Shown piece by piece: positions 34,723 to 43,128 of a stretch of DNA of 64,000 bases. The notes beneath the pieces are model-generated. The model searched no databases. It had not been told where the DNA came from and saw only the letters and a list, made by a program, of their open reading frames with translations. Position numbers and translations under genes: made by a program. The DNA lies in NCBI GenBank assembly GCA_910579125.1, contig CAJTTH010000005.1:1-64000 (forward strand), in the 5' to 3' direction. Each line of letters begins with the position of its first letter. Within the stretch, counting starts at the first letter, position 1. This DNA is from an uncultured Oscillospiraceae bacterium. GTDB taxonomy: Bacteria > Bacillota > Clostridia > Oscillospirales > Ruminococcaceae.

Positions 34723-34934
34723 TATGTCGCGCCGCCCCTTTTTAACGCAGCACTTATCCCGCTGCTCTGCGTTTTCGGCGGTTCGCCGCAATATTCCGTA
34801 CTGTCGGATATTCGGCAGAAACAGAAACCCGACCTTGTTTTCATAAGCGCTCGGCTCGTATCCAAAGTCCTTGCACGAAAAAGAGCCTGCGCTGCGTCGG
34901 TAAGGCGGCACATCCTGTATATTTCGCTGCTCAT
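34722..34934 (-). pseudogene. Possible frameshifted remnant of a small protein
   Basis: A proper ribosome site (gggagga) and ATG at 34934 open a frame reading MSSEIYRMCRLTDAAQALFRA. About 24 codons in, the neighbouring frame becomes the protein-like one (KDFGYEPSAYENKVGFLFLP), while the original frame turns into Ser/Arg-rich noise until its stop inside E1. This is the pattern of a one-base frameshift plus truncation by the repeat element. Family not recognised. Confidence 0.4.
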
Positions 34935-34947
34935 TTGGTCCTCCCTT

Positions 34948-35682
34948 TCATTTCCAGTTTCTGCTGAAGCTTGGCGCTTCGAGCGCGGGGTTTGATGTGG
35001 TGGGCTTAGGCTTGCGCCGCCTTGAAACAAACTCCGTGATGTCGAACGGCTTTTTTTCGGGTGTGTTTTTAAACTGTTCGAGATAGAACAGCGCCGACTG
35101 TTCAAGCCGCTTGGTGTTGCCGAAGCGGTTTTTGACGGTAAGCTCTGAGAGTGTTTCAAACATTCCCCAATTTAGCAGATCGGTGTCAAACTCAAGCCCT
35201 CCGTCCTCGTTTACGTGATAGCCGAGCCTGTCGCTCTCGCAGAAAAACGCGCGTATCTCGCCCTTAAAAGTAATGTCATGAGGTGCTTTTTTCGGGTCGC
35301 GGGAAACGCTCTCCAGTTTGCCGAACGGGATAAAATACAGCCGCCGCGTAATTACCTGCGCACCCCAGTGAACATACTCGCCCGCGTACTCGCTGTACAC
35401 CATTCCGCTCGGAAGAAAGTCAAAGAACGTGTATTTCGAGTGGCGGCGTTTGCGTTTTTCGGTGATATACGTTGCCAAAAATCCGAAAATCATTCCAAAA
35501 AGAACGCTCCCGCAGATAACCGCAAACAGCAAAAGCGCGAATTCCGAGCGGTAATTCAGCACTATCTGAACCGTACAGAACACGCAAAGCGCAATGAGCG
35601 GTCCAAAGACTATTGTAAGGATATGCCGCAGACGGCTGCTGTATTTCGCCGTGTCCGCGTGGAAGAAATATCTGTTTTTCAA
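34948..35682 (-). CDS. Membrane protein with cytoplasmic domain, unknown
   Basis: A 244-residue protein with two hydrophobic segments at about 22-45 and 48-70, a basic stretch, then a beta-rich domain and a Pro-rich basic tail. The layout resembles YcxB-like membrane proteins, but I cannot confirm the family. It is followed 13 bases later by the frameshifted remnant. Confidence 0.65.
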   Translation of the reverse strand: MKNRYFFHADTAKYSSRLRHILTIVFGPLIALCVFCTVQIVLNYRSEFALLLFAVICGSVLFGMIFGFLATYITEKRKRRHSKYTFFDFLPSGMVYSEYAGEYVHWGAQVITRRLYFIPFGKLESVSRDPKKAPHDITFKGEIRAFFCESDRLGYHVNEDGGLEFDTDLLNWGMFETLSELTVKNRFGNTKRLEQSALFYLEQFKNTPEKKPFDITEFVSRRRKPKPTTSNPALEAPSFSRNWK

Positions 35683-35743
35683 GCAACCGCCCCCTTATAC
35701 TATCTATATTTTATCACATCGGAGGGAAATAGTCAACCGCCGT

Positions 35744-35780
35744 CAAAACAAAAACGCCCGAAAGCCGAGGCTCACGGGCG
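35744..35780 (-). terminator. Terminator of the rpmH-khpB operon
   Basis: Arms cgcccg and cgggcg (35755-35760, 35775-35780) with a paired inner part; minus-strand tail TTTTTGTTTT. It follows the khpB stop by 6 bases. Confidence 0.85.
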
Positions 35781-35786
35781 TATGAA

Positions 35787-36761
35787 TTAAAGCTCGATTT
35801 TTCCGTACAGAGCAGCGTTTTTCTCGGTGTCGACGGTCTCCTTTGAAAATTCGCCCGCATTGGCGTTTTCATCGGGCTGATACTGGCGGCGCTTGTACTC
35901 GCGCTCGAAGCTCGTCGAAAAACCTCCCGACCGGCGGTAATTTCTGGTAGACGCGCTGTCCGCGGAACGCTTGCCGCCGCGGCGGCGGTTGTCGAACTTG
36001 GGCTTATCCGCGTAGATAACTACCTTTCTGTAAGGCTCGGTGCCTGTCGAGCGGCTGGAAACGCCCTCAATCTCGGCAACGCAGCTGTGGATAATTCTGC
36101 GCTCATATGGGTTCATAGGCTCGAGAGCGATCTTTCTGCCCTGCTTGATGACCTTTGCCGAGGTCTTTCTCGCGAGCGCGTCAAGCGTTTCGCGGCGCTT
36201 GTCGCGGTAGTCGTTGCAGTCGAGCGAAATGCGGCAGTAGCTTTCCTCGGAGCGGTTGGACGCAAGTATTGTCAGATATTGGAGACTGTCCAGGGTTTCG
36301 CCACGCTTTCCGATAACGATACCGAGCTTCTCGCCTGTGATGTTAAGAACAACGTTTCCGTCGCGCTTAACGGGCGTTATCTCAAATTTTTCCAGCCCCA
36401 GCGCGTGCATAACGTCGGTAAGATATTCGATCGCCATTTTTACCTTAACGCTTTTGCTGATGTCGAAATCTGCGGGAAGATCACCGTTGCCGTTATCGCT
36501 GCTGTCGTCATTGTCCGCGGCGGTCTCGGGGACGCTCTCTGTCTCTGTCTCTTCCTCTTCAATCGTCTCATCTGCGGGAGCGGGCTCGCTTGCCGCCTCA
36601 TAAACCGCCTTTACCTTGTACTCTCCCTTTAAACCGCCGAAGAGCGTTTTTCTCGGCTGCTCAAGAACCTCAAAGTTGATCTCGTCCGCGCTTACTCCGA
36701 ATTCCTCTGCGGCAAGACTCTTGGCTTCATCCAAAGTTTTTGCTGTGAATTCTTTTTCCAT
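35787..36761 (-). CDS. khpB: RNA-binding protein KhpB (Jag/EloR)
   Basis: 324 residues in the standard order: Jag-N domain (1-52), a long acidic linker (about 60-115), a KH domain with GKRGETLDSLQYL, an R3H domain (EPMNPYERRIIHSCVAE) and a low-complexity basic tail. KhpB partners KhpA, encoded at 50.4 kb, in small-RNA and cell-elongation control. The gene follows yidC as usual. The linker and tail are longer than average. Confidence 0.93.
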   Translation of the reverse strand: MEKEFTAKTLDEAKSLAAEEFGVSADEINFEVLEQPRKTLFGGLKGEYKVKAVYEAASEPAPADETIEEEETETESVPETAADNDDSSDNGNGDLPADFDISKSVKVKMAIEYLTDVMHALGLEKFEITPVKRDGNVVLNITGEKLGIVIGKRGETLDSLQYLTILASNRSEESYCRISLDCNDYRDKRRETLDALARKTSAKVIKQGRKIALEPMNPYERRIIHSCVAEIEGVSSRSTGTEPYRKVVIYADKPKFDNRRRGGKRSADSASTRNYRRSGGFSTSFEREYKRRQYQPDENANAGEFSKETVDTEKNAALYGKIEL

Positions 36762-36784
36762 ATTGATCCCCTTTCCGATAACGC

Positions 36785-38314
36785 TTAATCGTCGTCATCG
36801 TCGTGATATTCCTCGCCGTATTTCTCCGCGTCAGCCTTGCGTGCTGCCGCGAGCTTTCGGCGGTTGATCTCCTTTTGAGAAAGAGTTTCCTCGTTGCCGT
36901 TTTCGTCGACTACCTTTACCGCCTCAACGTTTACGCTCTTATTCTTGGCGGCAATTTCCGCTTCCGCCTGCTCTTTGAGCTTTGCGGGATCGTATATCTT
37001 GTTGAGTATGATAGTCTGCGCTATGCCGAACACATAGCTTATCGTCCAGTAGAAGCCCGCTCCGGCAGGTACGGTAAATGCGATCCAGAGCGACATAAGC
37101 GGCATAACGTACATCATTATCTTCATCGAGCCCATCGACTTTGCCGCATCGGGATTGGACTTCGCCATCATCTTGTTGGAAACAAACGTCTGGAGCAGCG
37201 ACATCAGGAACGATATGATCGGCACAAGTATGATCGGGAAACCCATGTCGTCCTTGGGAACAACGCCGAGCTTTATGCCGATAAAGTTCAGATTATCGTA
37301 AAGCTCTTTAAGCTCCGCTCTTACCTCGGGACGGACTGCCGCGTCGCTGTACGCGTTCATGCAGTTATATCGCGCAGTCTCGGTGCCGAAGCAGTTCAGG
37401 GCGTACAGCTCGCGCTGCATATTCGTTGTCGCCTGGAACGTTACAACGTCTTCTCCCGTTGCCGCATACGCGCCGTAGTGTATCTGAACGTTGGTCAGCG
37501 CGTCGGTGAAATTCTTGCTGAACGAATGCGCCAGACGATACGCCGTTTTTTCGTCCTCGGATGCCATTGCGTCGAGTGCTGCGCGCTCCTCGTCGGTTAT
37601 CTTGTACATATCGGTGTGGGCAAGCTGATTGTTGGACTTATCCTTCGCGTATGCTTCCTTGATAGCCGCCTTTACCGCGTCGGATACTATCTTTACGTTC
37701 TTCGTATCCAGCGTGCCGAACACGGTCATATCATACGCGCTTTCGCCGTCGCCGAGACAGTGCTCGTTATAGTATGCGAGTATCTTCTCGGAGTCGCGGA
37801 GGATATCCTCGTGCTTTGCGCGATCTTTTTCGTTGAGTTTTTCAACGTCCTCGGCGGGCTTTGTGTACTCGTTGACAATAACCGAAGTAAGTTCAACATT
37901 GTACGATTCCTCAACCAGCGCGGTTATGGATTCGTTGCTCAGATGCATTATATGAGTAAGCGGCTTGTAAACAACGTCGATGACGCCGAACAGTATCAGA
38001 AAAGACAGCAGCATAGAGCCGCAGCCCGACATCGGCTTGTAGCCCTGCGCCTGGAGCTTCGCAAGCTCCTCCTGCATTTTCTGCTGATTGTTTCTGTATT
38101 TCTGCTGAATTTCGGCAACCTTCGGCTGAAAGACAGCGGATTTCGCGGAATTTTTCTGCTGCTTTATCGACAACGGCAGAAGCGCCGCCTTAACGATAAA
38201 CGTAAATATCAGAATAGCAATTCCGACGTTCGAGCATATAAACTTATAAATAAAGTACAGAATGTACCCCAAAGGCGTACCTATCAAGCTGTAAATAAAT
38301 TGAATAACGTCCAC
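36785..38314 (-). CDS. yidC: Membrane protein insertase YidC/Oxa1, enlarged
   Basis: The hydrophobic core is that of Gram-positive YidC: an N-terminal membrane segment, the cytoplasmic hairpin (KQQKNSAKSAVFQPKVAEIQ) and the later membrane cluster (QTFVSNKMMAKS to TISYVFGIAQTI). At 509 residues it is nearly twice the usual 260-290. The extra roughly 200 residues (about 105-300) are an acidic, non-membrane domain between conserved segments, predicted outside the cell. The C-terminus is charged. It inserts membrane proteins alone or with SecYEG. Confidence 0.93.
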   Translation of the reverse strand: MDVIQFIYSLIGTPLGYILYFIYKFICSNVGIAILIFTFIVKAALLPLSIKQQKNSAKSAVFQPKVAEIQQKYRNNQQKMQEELAKLQAQGYKPMSGCGSMLLSFLILFGVIDVVYKPLTHIMHLSNESITALVEESYNVELTSVIVNEYTKPAEDVEKLNEKDRAKHEDILRDSEKILAYYNEHCLGDGESAYDMTVFGTLDTKNVKIVSDAVKAAIKEAYAKDKSNNQLAHTDMYKITDEERAALDAMASEDEKTAYRLAHSFSKNFTDALTNVQIHYGAYAATGEDVVTFQATTNMQRELYALNCFGTETARYNCMNAYSDAAVRPEVRAELKELYDNLNFIGIKLGVVPKDDMGFPIILVPIISFLMSLLQTFVSNKMMAKSNPDAAKSMGSMKIMMYVMPLMSLWIAFTVPAGAGFYWTISYVFGIAQTIILNKIYDPAKLKEQAEAEIAAKNKSVNVEAVKVVDENGNEETLSQKEINRRKLAAARKADAEKYGEEYHDDDDD

Positions 38315-38390
38315 GACCTTTCTTGTTTAAAGCGCAAACGCGCCGATCATTGTTCTACATCATATTTATATTATGGTTCAACTCCCGCGG

Positions 38391-38723
38391 TCATTTCCGT
38401 TTGTAGGGAGATTTTTTGCGTGATCTTCGTCTGCGGTAACGCTCCGCGCAGTCTCTGCCTATCTGCGTTTTTGTGCGCGATACGGTGAGCTTTTCGGGAC
38501 GGAAACAGAACTTTTTCGGCACGGGATCTATTCCTCCGTTGCCGAACGGGTTGCATCTGAAAATTCGCCAGAATGTCAAATAACCGCCCTTTACCGCCCC
38601 AAACCTCCGAATAGCGGTAAGCCCGTACTCGGAACAGGTAGGATAAAAGCGGCAGCACGGCGGTAAGATCCTTGACAGCGTAAGTCGATACAGCTTGATA
38701 ATTCCCAAAAAAATATATTTCAT
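38391..38723 (-). CDS. yidD: Membrane protein insertion efficiency factor YidD
   Basis: The 110-residue protein has the YidD core LSRILPPCCRFYPTCSEYG and the later RCNPFGNGGIDPVP, followed by a basic tail. ATG at 38723 is chosen over an upstream TTG. It lies between rnpA and yidC, as in most bacteria. Confidence 0.93.
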   Translation of the reverse strand: MKYIFLGIIKLYRLTLSRILPPCCRFYPTCSEYGLTAIRRFGAVKGGYLTFWRIFRCNPFGNGGIDPVPKKFCFRPEKLTVSRTKTQIGRDCAERYRRRRSRKKSPYKRK

Positions 38724-38744
38724 TGCAATCAAACAGCGGACGTG

Positions 38745-39107
38745 TCAGTCCGCCTTGTTCAACTTCGGCAGAATATTCTTTTTTATAAGACTTAAAATCT
38801 GCTGCATTTTTAACGTTGGCGTTTTTGCCCTCGCGACAAACACGAAATCAAAGCGCCGATCGGTTTTTTCCTTGATAACCGGGTCCAAAAGGCGGAATGC
38901 TTCTCTGATTATCCGCCTTGCCCGATTGCGCTGAACCGCGTTTCCGACCTTTTTCCCCGTAACTATCCCGAGGCGGTTTTTGCCTCCGCGGCGCGGCTTT
39001 ATGTAGCACACAAAGCCGTAGCATACTACGGACTCGCCTTTTCTGAACAGGTAAGTGAAATCGCGGTTGCTTTTGATTACGACGTATCTTTTCCTTAAAT
39101 CAGACAT
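38745..39107 (-). CDS. rnpA: Ribonuclease P protein component
   Basis: The 120-residue basic protein has the RNase P signature NRARRIIREAFRLL, preceded by GKKVGNAVQ. It binds the catalytic RNase P RNA and helps recognise pre-tRNA 5' leaders. ATG at 39107 is taken; an in-frame TTG is directly upstream. It starts 13 bases after the rpmH stop. Confidence 0.94.
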   Translation of the reverse strand: MSDLRKRYVVIKSNRDFTYLFRKGESVVCYGFVCYIKPRRGGKNRLGIVTGKKVGNAVQRNRARRIIREAFRLLDPVIKEKTDRRFDFVFVARAKTPTLKMQQILSLIKKNILPKLNKAD

Positions 39108-39119
39108 CAACAGCCGTCA

Positions 39120-39254
39120 TCAATGAGAAAGTCTTTTTCTGCCCTTTGCGCGGCGGCGTGCGAGAACCTTTCTGCCGTTCTTGGTAGCCATTCTCTTCAT
39201 AAAGCCGTGCTCATGCTTTCTCTGGAGCTTCTTGGGCTGGTACGTTCTTTTCAT
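39120..39254 (-). CDS. rpmH: Ribosomal protein L34
   Basis: A 44-residue, highly basic protein starting MKRTYQPKKLQRKHEHGF and ending GRKRLSH, the L34 pattern almost residue for residue. It heads the rpmH-rnpA-yidD-yidC-khpB operon. The ribosome site is gaggaaaag. dnaA, which normally lies divergently upstream of rpmH, is absent; a truncated sigma-factor gene stands there. Confidence 0.97.
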   Translation of the reverse strand: MKRTYQPKKLQRKHEHGFMKRMATKNGRKVLARRRAKGRKRLSH

Positions 39255-39326
39255 TTCTTTTCCTCCTCAATTATTTTTTCTGCATCGGGATACAATTATC
39301 CCGTACACAGCTACTCACATTAAATT

Positions 39327-39364
39327 ATTATACCTCATTATAAAACCCTTGTCAAGGGGTTTTT
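39327..39364 (-). promoter_or_regulatory. Sigma-A promoter of rpmH with palindromic -35
   Basis: Minus-strand TTGACA (39350-39355) and TATAAT (39327-39332), 17-base spacer. The -35 is at the centre of a palindrome (plus strand aaacccttg-t-caaggggttt, 39343-39362). The same ACCCCTTGACAAGGG core is at the -35 of the ylxM-ffh promoter at 48.0 kb. Confidence 0.85.
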
Positions 39365-39464
39365 GGAAATTTCACTTAAAAATATGATTTTTTCATCGAT
39401 TTGTAATTTTTTCGATGGATATTACAATGAGTGTACCGCCGCTAAATTCTGATTTACCAAGAGA

Positions 39465-39493
39465 TTGACAACAAAAAAAGAATATGCTATAAT
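39465..39493 (+). promoter_or_regulatory. Sigma-A promoter of the truncated sigma-factor gene
   Basis: TTGACA (39465-39470) and TATAAT (39488-39493) with a 17-base spacer, giving a leader of about 85 nt. 39365-39464 between this and the rpmH promoter is AT-rich with no other feature seen. Confidence 0.8.
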
Positions 39494-39582
39494 CAAAAAA
39501 ATTTTAAAAATGAGACAATACCGTTTTTCCGGTCGTCTTATAAGTGAAAGACGTTTTTCGAACCGGAGGAGAGAGCATTAAA

Positions 39583-39735
39583 ATGACCAACGACGAGCTT
39601 ACAGAATATATACGAATGTTCCACGGTACGCTCTATCGGATTGCGTTCAGCTATGTGCGCAATTGCGAGAATGCCGAGGACGTATGCCGGAACGTCTTTA
39701 TCATCGGCACGACTACCGTGTCTGTTAACCAATAA
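39583..39735 (+). pseudogene. Truncated ECF-type sigma factor
   Basis: The 50-residue frame begins TNDELTEYIRMFHGTLYRIA and continues FSYVRNCENAEDVCRNVF, which is region 2 of ECF sigma factors (usual form ENAEDVxQDVF). It then runs into unrelated residues and stops; regions 2.4 and 4 are missing. The promoter and ribosome site (ggaggag) are intact and a terminator follows at once, so a short product may still be made. Most likely a deletion remnant. Confidence 0.75.
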
Positions 39736-39739
39736 CACG

Positions 39740-39767
39740 AACGGGGAGCAGAATGCTCCCCGTTTTT
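39740..39767. terminator. Bidirectional terminator
   Basis: Perfect 11-bp arms (39740-39750, 39754-39764) with a 3-base loop and TTTTT on the plus side, between the truncated sigma gene and the convergent GNAT gene. Confidence 0.88.
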
Positions 39768-40236
39768 ACAGTATCTTTTCCATTCCGATCTTCTGCACCG
39801 AAAGTCCGCATTTTTCATAGAATTTCATTGCGCTTTCATTGCACGCCCAGACATTCAGCGTGACGTTGTGGCAGCCGCTTTCCTTGGCGAATTTCAGAAC
39901 GTGCTCATACAGCGCCTTGCCGACATACATTCCCCGCGCCTTTTCGTCGACGCAGAGATCGTCGATATAGAGCGTCGTGAATTTCGGAGTGTTGCGGTCC
40001 TCGTGCCGCTGAAACACGCAGAACGCGTAGCCCTGAACAACGCCGCCGCGTTCACACACAAATATCGGGCGCTCGCTGTCGGCGATTATTTCCTCAAGCT
40101 CCGAGGGCGCGTATTTTGTCGTTCCCGACTTGAACAGATCGGGTCTGCCCGCCGCGTGAACCTCCAGCACCTGCGACAGCAAGTCCATAATGCGCGGAAT
40201 GTCGCCGTTTGCGGCTTTTCTAATTATTAATTCCAT
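39766..40236 (-). CDS. GNAT-family N-acetyltransferase
   Basis: The 156-residue protein has the acetyl-CoA motif A in DLCVDEKARGMYVGKALYEHV and motif B near NVWACNESAMKFYEKCGL. The substrate is unknown. The 3' end overlaps the terminator arm. Confidence 0.88.
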   Translation of the reverse strand: MELIIRKAANGDIPRIMDLLSQVLEVHAAGRPDLFKSGTTKYAPSELEEIIADSERPIFVCERGGVVQGYAFCVFQRHEDRNTPKFTTLYIDDLCVDEKARGMYVGKALYEHVLKFAKESGCHNVTLNVWACNESAMKFYEKCGLSVQKIGMEKIL

Positions 40237-40248
40237 TTGTACACTTCC

Positions 40249-40332
40249 TTATATTGCAATCTCGGGATCGGCAAATTCTGCTGCGGTGTTCACGGTGTGC
40301 AAAGCGATTGCAGCTCCCGTAATTCCGCTCAT
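40249..40332 (-). pseudogene. 27-codon remnant resembling a GH43 C-terminus
   Basis: The ATG overlaps the stop of the GH43 gene (ATGA). The peptide SGITGAAIALHTVNTAAEF aligns along its length with the end of the upstream GH43 (SGGFTGVVFAMYAVNGTAEY). It looks like what is left after most of a tandem GH43 paralogue was deleted. Confidence 0.5.
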
Positions 40333-41807
40333 GATTTTGCCCTAAACAGAGTGTACTCAAAATCGGTATATTCCGCCGTTCCGTTAACCGCATACATGGC
40401 AAATACAACGCCCGTAAATCCGCCCGAGACCTCGCTCGAAAGATACCGCGCCTGACCGTACCCGAGAACCGTATCTCCGCCGCCGTCGGAAACTATCAAC
40501 AGATAGCCGTCGTTATCCGCGCGGATAATGAGCTCCGCGCTGTTTCCGCTTATCGGACACGTACACACGGTGTGCTTTATGCCGCCGATATTCAGCTTAG
40601 CAACGGCTTCGACGCCGCTCTCCGTCTTGCGCAGGGCGATATCGTAATGCTCCTGCTCGCACATATAGGCGGTAAGTCCAGCTTCGCCGCTTTCGAGCCG
40701 AACCACTGCTCGGAATGTGCCTGCAAACTCGCGCTGGCGTATACCGAGGAACGTGGGCGAATCAACGTCGTCGAGCGTTTTTTCCGTACCGATTAGCACT
40801 GCCTTATCGTCCGAGAGCGCGTAGTTCTCCGTTACGGGGTGGCGGAGATTGACCCACTCAAGACGCGAATTTGCGAACGTGTAGCGGCGGCAGCGTTCCT
40901 GCGAAAAATCACCCTTTATCTCGTACTCGAAATCACAAGTGCCGTCGCTCCCCGCAAAGAACGTGCCGTCCGCGTTGAACGTCACGGGCACAAGGAACAC
41001 CTCGCGTCCGAGATTGTGGTACGCCGACCATTCGCCGAGCTGACGAAATCCCAGACACAAAATATGCCAATCGCCGTATTTATCTTGAATCAGATCGCCG
41101 TGTCCTATGCCTTGAATTATGCACGGCGCTTTGTTGCGGTTGGTGATAACGGGATTGTTGGGGAAACCCTTGAACGTTCCCCAAATGCTGTCGGAACGCG
41201 CGCAGGTTATCATGTGACCGTACTCCGTACCGCCCTCGGCAGCCATAAGATAATATGTGCCGTTTATTTTGTAGAGGTGCGGGCTTTCGAGAAAACGACC
41301 GCCCGAGCCTTGCCAGATGCAGCGGCTCGGCGAGAGCTTTTCGCCAGTCGCGATATCGATCTCGCACTGAACAACGCCGCCCTTGCCCTCGTCGTCCGTG
41401 CCGTTGCTCATAAAGTACGCGTGACCGTCCTCGAAGTACAGAGAGGGGTCTATACCGTCCTGATCGACGTTTATGGGTTCGCTCCATTCGCCGTGTATAT
41501 CGTCGGTGTACACGTAGAAATTCTTGTGGGTGGAGTCGTTAGTCGTCACCATGTAAAAGCGTCCGTTGTTAAAGCGGATAGTCGGCGCAAACACTCCGCC
41601 CGAGCTGCCGATCTTATCAAGCATTACCTGACTTTTCCGCGTGAGGACGTGACCGATCTGCGTCCAGTTGACAAGGTCTGCGCTCTCAAACAACGGCACT
41701 CCCGGGAAGTACTGAAACGAGCTGCACACAAGGTAATATTTCCCGTTCGCCGCGCAAACGGACGGATCCGGGTAAAAGCCCCTTATTACGGGGTTCTGAT
41801 ATTTCAT
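40329..41807 (-). CDS. Glycoside hydrolase family 43 (beta-xylosidase/arabinofuranosidase type)
   Basis: The 492-residue protein has the five-bladed GH43 catalytic domain (1-300): base Asp in GFYPDPSVCAANGKYYL, pKa-modulating Asp in DQDGIDPSLYFEDG and acid Glu in FLESPHLYKINGTYYLM. A C-terminal beta-sandwich (about 310-490) of the GH43_C2 type follows. There is no signal peptide, so it acts inside the cell on imported xylo- or arabino-oligosaccharides. A clear ribosome site (aaaggagag) fixes the start. Confidence 0.93.
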   Translation of the reverse strand: MKYQNPVIRGFYPDPSVCAANGKYYLVCSSFQYFPGVPLFESADLVNWTQIGHVLTRKSQVMLDKIGSSGGVFAPTIRFNNGRFYMVTTNDSTHKNFYVYTDDIHGEWSEPINVDQDGIDPSLYFEDGHAYFMSNGTDDEGKGGVVQCEIDIATGEKLSPSRCIWQGSGGRFLESPHLYKINGTYYLMAAEGGTEYGHMITCARSDSIWGTFKGFPNNPVITNRNKAPCIIQGIGHGDLIQDKYGDWHILCLGFRQLGEWSAYHNLGREVFLVPVTFNADGTFFAGSDGTCDFEYEIKGDFSQERCRRYTFANSRLEWVNLRHPVTENYALSDDKAVLIGTEKTLDDVDSPTFLGIRQREFAGTFRAVVRLESGEAGLTAYMCEQEHYDIALRKTESGVEAVAKLNIGGIKHTVCTCPISGNSAELIIRADNDGYLLIVSDGGGDTVLGYGQARYLSSEVSGGFTGVVFAMYAVNGTAEYTDFEYTLFRAKS

Positions 41808-41856
41808 AAAGTCTCTCCTTTACGCGTTTTCTCCGTTCCCGAAAAAATCACGCGGT

Positions 41857-43128
41857 TCAGTCCTTTATCTCATACTTTTCACCGCCGATGACCACGCTTG
41901 TTCCCGTGAATATCGGCGCGGCTTTTCCGACCGCTATCGTCTTTTCGTCGCCGTTCGGGAGCGTGCATGCCCAGTCCTCCGCGCCGTGATTTTTCAGTCC
42001 CCATAGCGCGGGATTTTTCTTGTTGCGGACAACCTCCGCTTCAAGCGCAACGTTCTCGTTGAACAGCTTCGCGCCGTCAAACAGGAGCACGCTCGTTTTC
42101 GCTCCGGCGAGCGACAGCGGCTTCGCGTAGTGCGTTCCGCACGGACAGATGAGCTTGCCATCGTCGTCGACCTCAACGGCAGGCAGAAAATTCTGTATTC
42201 CGCATGGACAAGCCGTAATATCGCCGCGCAAACGCTTCAGCAAATCGAGCCATTGCTTCTCGATAAGCCGCTTCGACGGCTCGTTTAAGCCCGTCGTAAA
42301 TGAAAATTCAAACGCCTCGCGTATGTAGTCGGGCATTATCCGCCAGAATTTTATGATATTGTTGTGAACGCCGCGTACCGGTCGGTTGCTGTCGTCCTCG
42401 GGATCGTACACGAAGATCGGCTCAAAGCCGTAGTGCCGCCGCTCCGCCTCCTCAGTGAGACAAACACTTTTGAGCACGCGGCCGCCCTCCAGCGGATCGC
42501 CGCGCAGCAGCAGACGAAATAAGACCACTGCCAGCGAATAGCGGTCGGTGTACTTGTCGGGAGCTTTCTCTCCGCGAACGATCTCGGGCGCCATATACCC
42601 CGGCTTTCCCGCGATACCGAGATGTTCGCCGTAGGGTGCGATGTTGTCGCAGTCGCATATAAGCACATCGCCGTCGCTCGGACGGATAAAGAAACCGCCG
42701 TCGTTCATGTCCTGATAGCTCCGTCCGCTGTTGTGCAGCTCGCGGAACGCCGCCGTAATTTTTATCGCGGAATTGACCACCGAATACAGCCCCGAGAGCT
42801 TAACACGCGCGTTGAGAATATCCGAAAACGGCTTGTATTCCTCGGGGATAACGTCCATTAAAAAGCCGAAGCTGTCGTCGATCTGCGAGGTGAGCAGACG
42901 CGGCATCAGAAACGCGCCGTGCGCCGATTTGTCCTCGCAGAGCGTGCGGAGATTGTCACGGAAAATGTCGGGTCTGCGCAGCTTGTTCGGGAAGTAGACC
43001 TTGAGCGCGTACTCTTTCCCCGCGAACTCCGCGCGGTACACCGTGCCCTGACCGCCTTGTCCGAGAACCTCCGTTATCGTAGCGCTGCCGCCCAGCTCGA
43101 GCGGAACGCTGTCGCCTATTTTCAGCAT
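41857..43128 (-). CDS. Protein-kinase-fold protein with zinc ribbon and FHA-like tail
   Basis: 423 residues. The kinase domain has a Gly loop (LGQGGQGTVYRA, 22-33) and Lys43 (ALKVY). The catalytic segment reads SYQDMNDGGFFI: Asp140 is present, but the usual Asn five residues on is Gly145, and DFG is replaced by DCDN (159-162). Then come CPCG pairs (zinc ribbon, about 300-330) and a beta-rich C-terminus resembling an FHA domain. This architecture belongs to kinases found with TerY/PP2C phosphosignalling modules. Its ATG shares a base with the stop of the TerY-C gene above. Confidence 0.82.
   Translation of the reverse strand: MLKIGDSVPLELGGSATITEVLGQGGQGTVYRAEFAGKEYALKVYFPNKLRRPDIFRDNLRTLCEDKSAHGAFLMPRLLTSQIDDSFGFLMDVIPEEYKPFSDILNARVKLSGLYSVVNSAIKITAAFRELHNSGRSYQDMNDGGFFIRPSDGDVLICDCDNIAPYGEHLGIAGKPGYMAPEIVRGEKAPDKYTDRYSLAVVLFRLLLRGDPLEGGRVLKSVCLTEEAERRHYGFEPIFVYDPEDDSNRPVRGVHNNIIKFWRIMPDYIREAFEFSFTTGLNEPSKRLIEKQWLDLLKRLRGDITACPCGIQNFLPAVEVDDDGKLICPCGTHYAKPLSLAGAKTSVLLFDGAKLFNENVALEAEVVRNKKNPALWGLKNHGAEDWACTLPNGDEKTIAVGKAAPIFTGTSVVIGGEKYEIKD

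Noticed and set aside
39255..39480. Replication origin next to rpmH
   Set aside because: No dnaA gene and no repeated TTATNCACA boxes were found; only promoters and AT-rich sequence.
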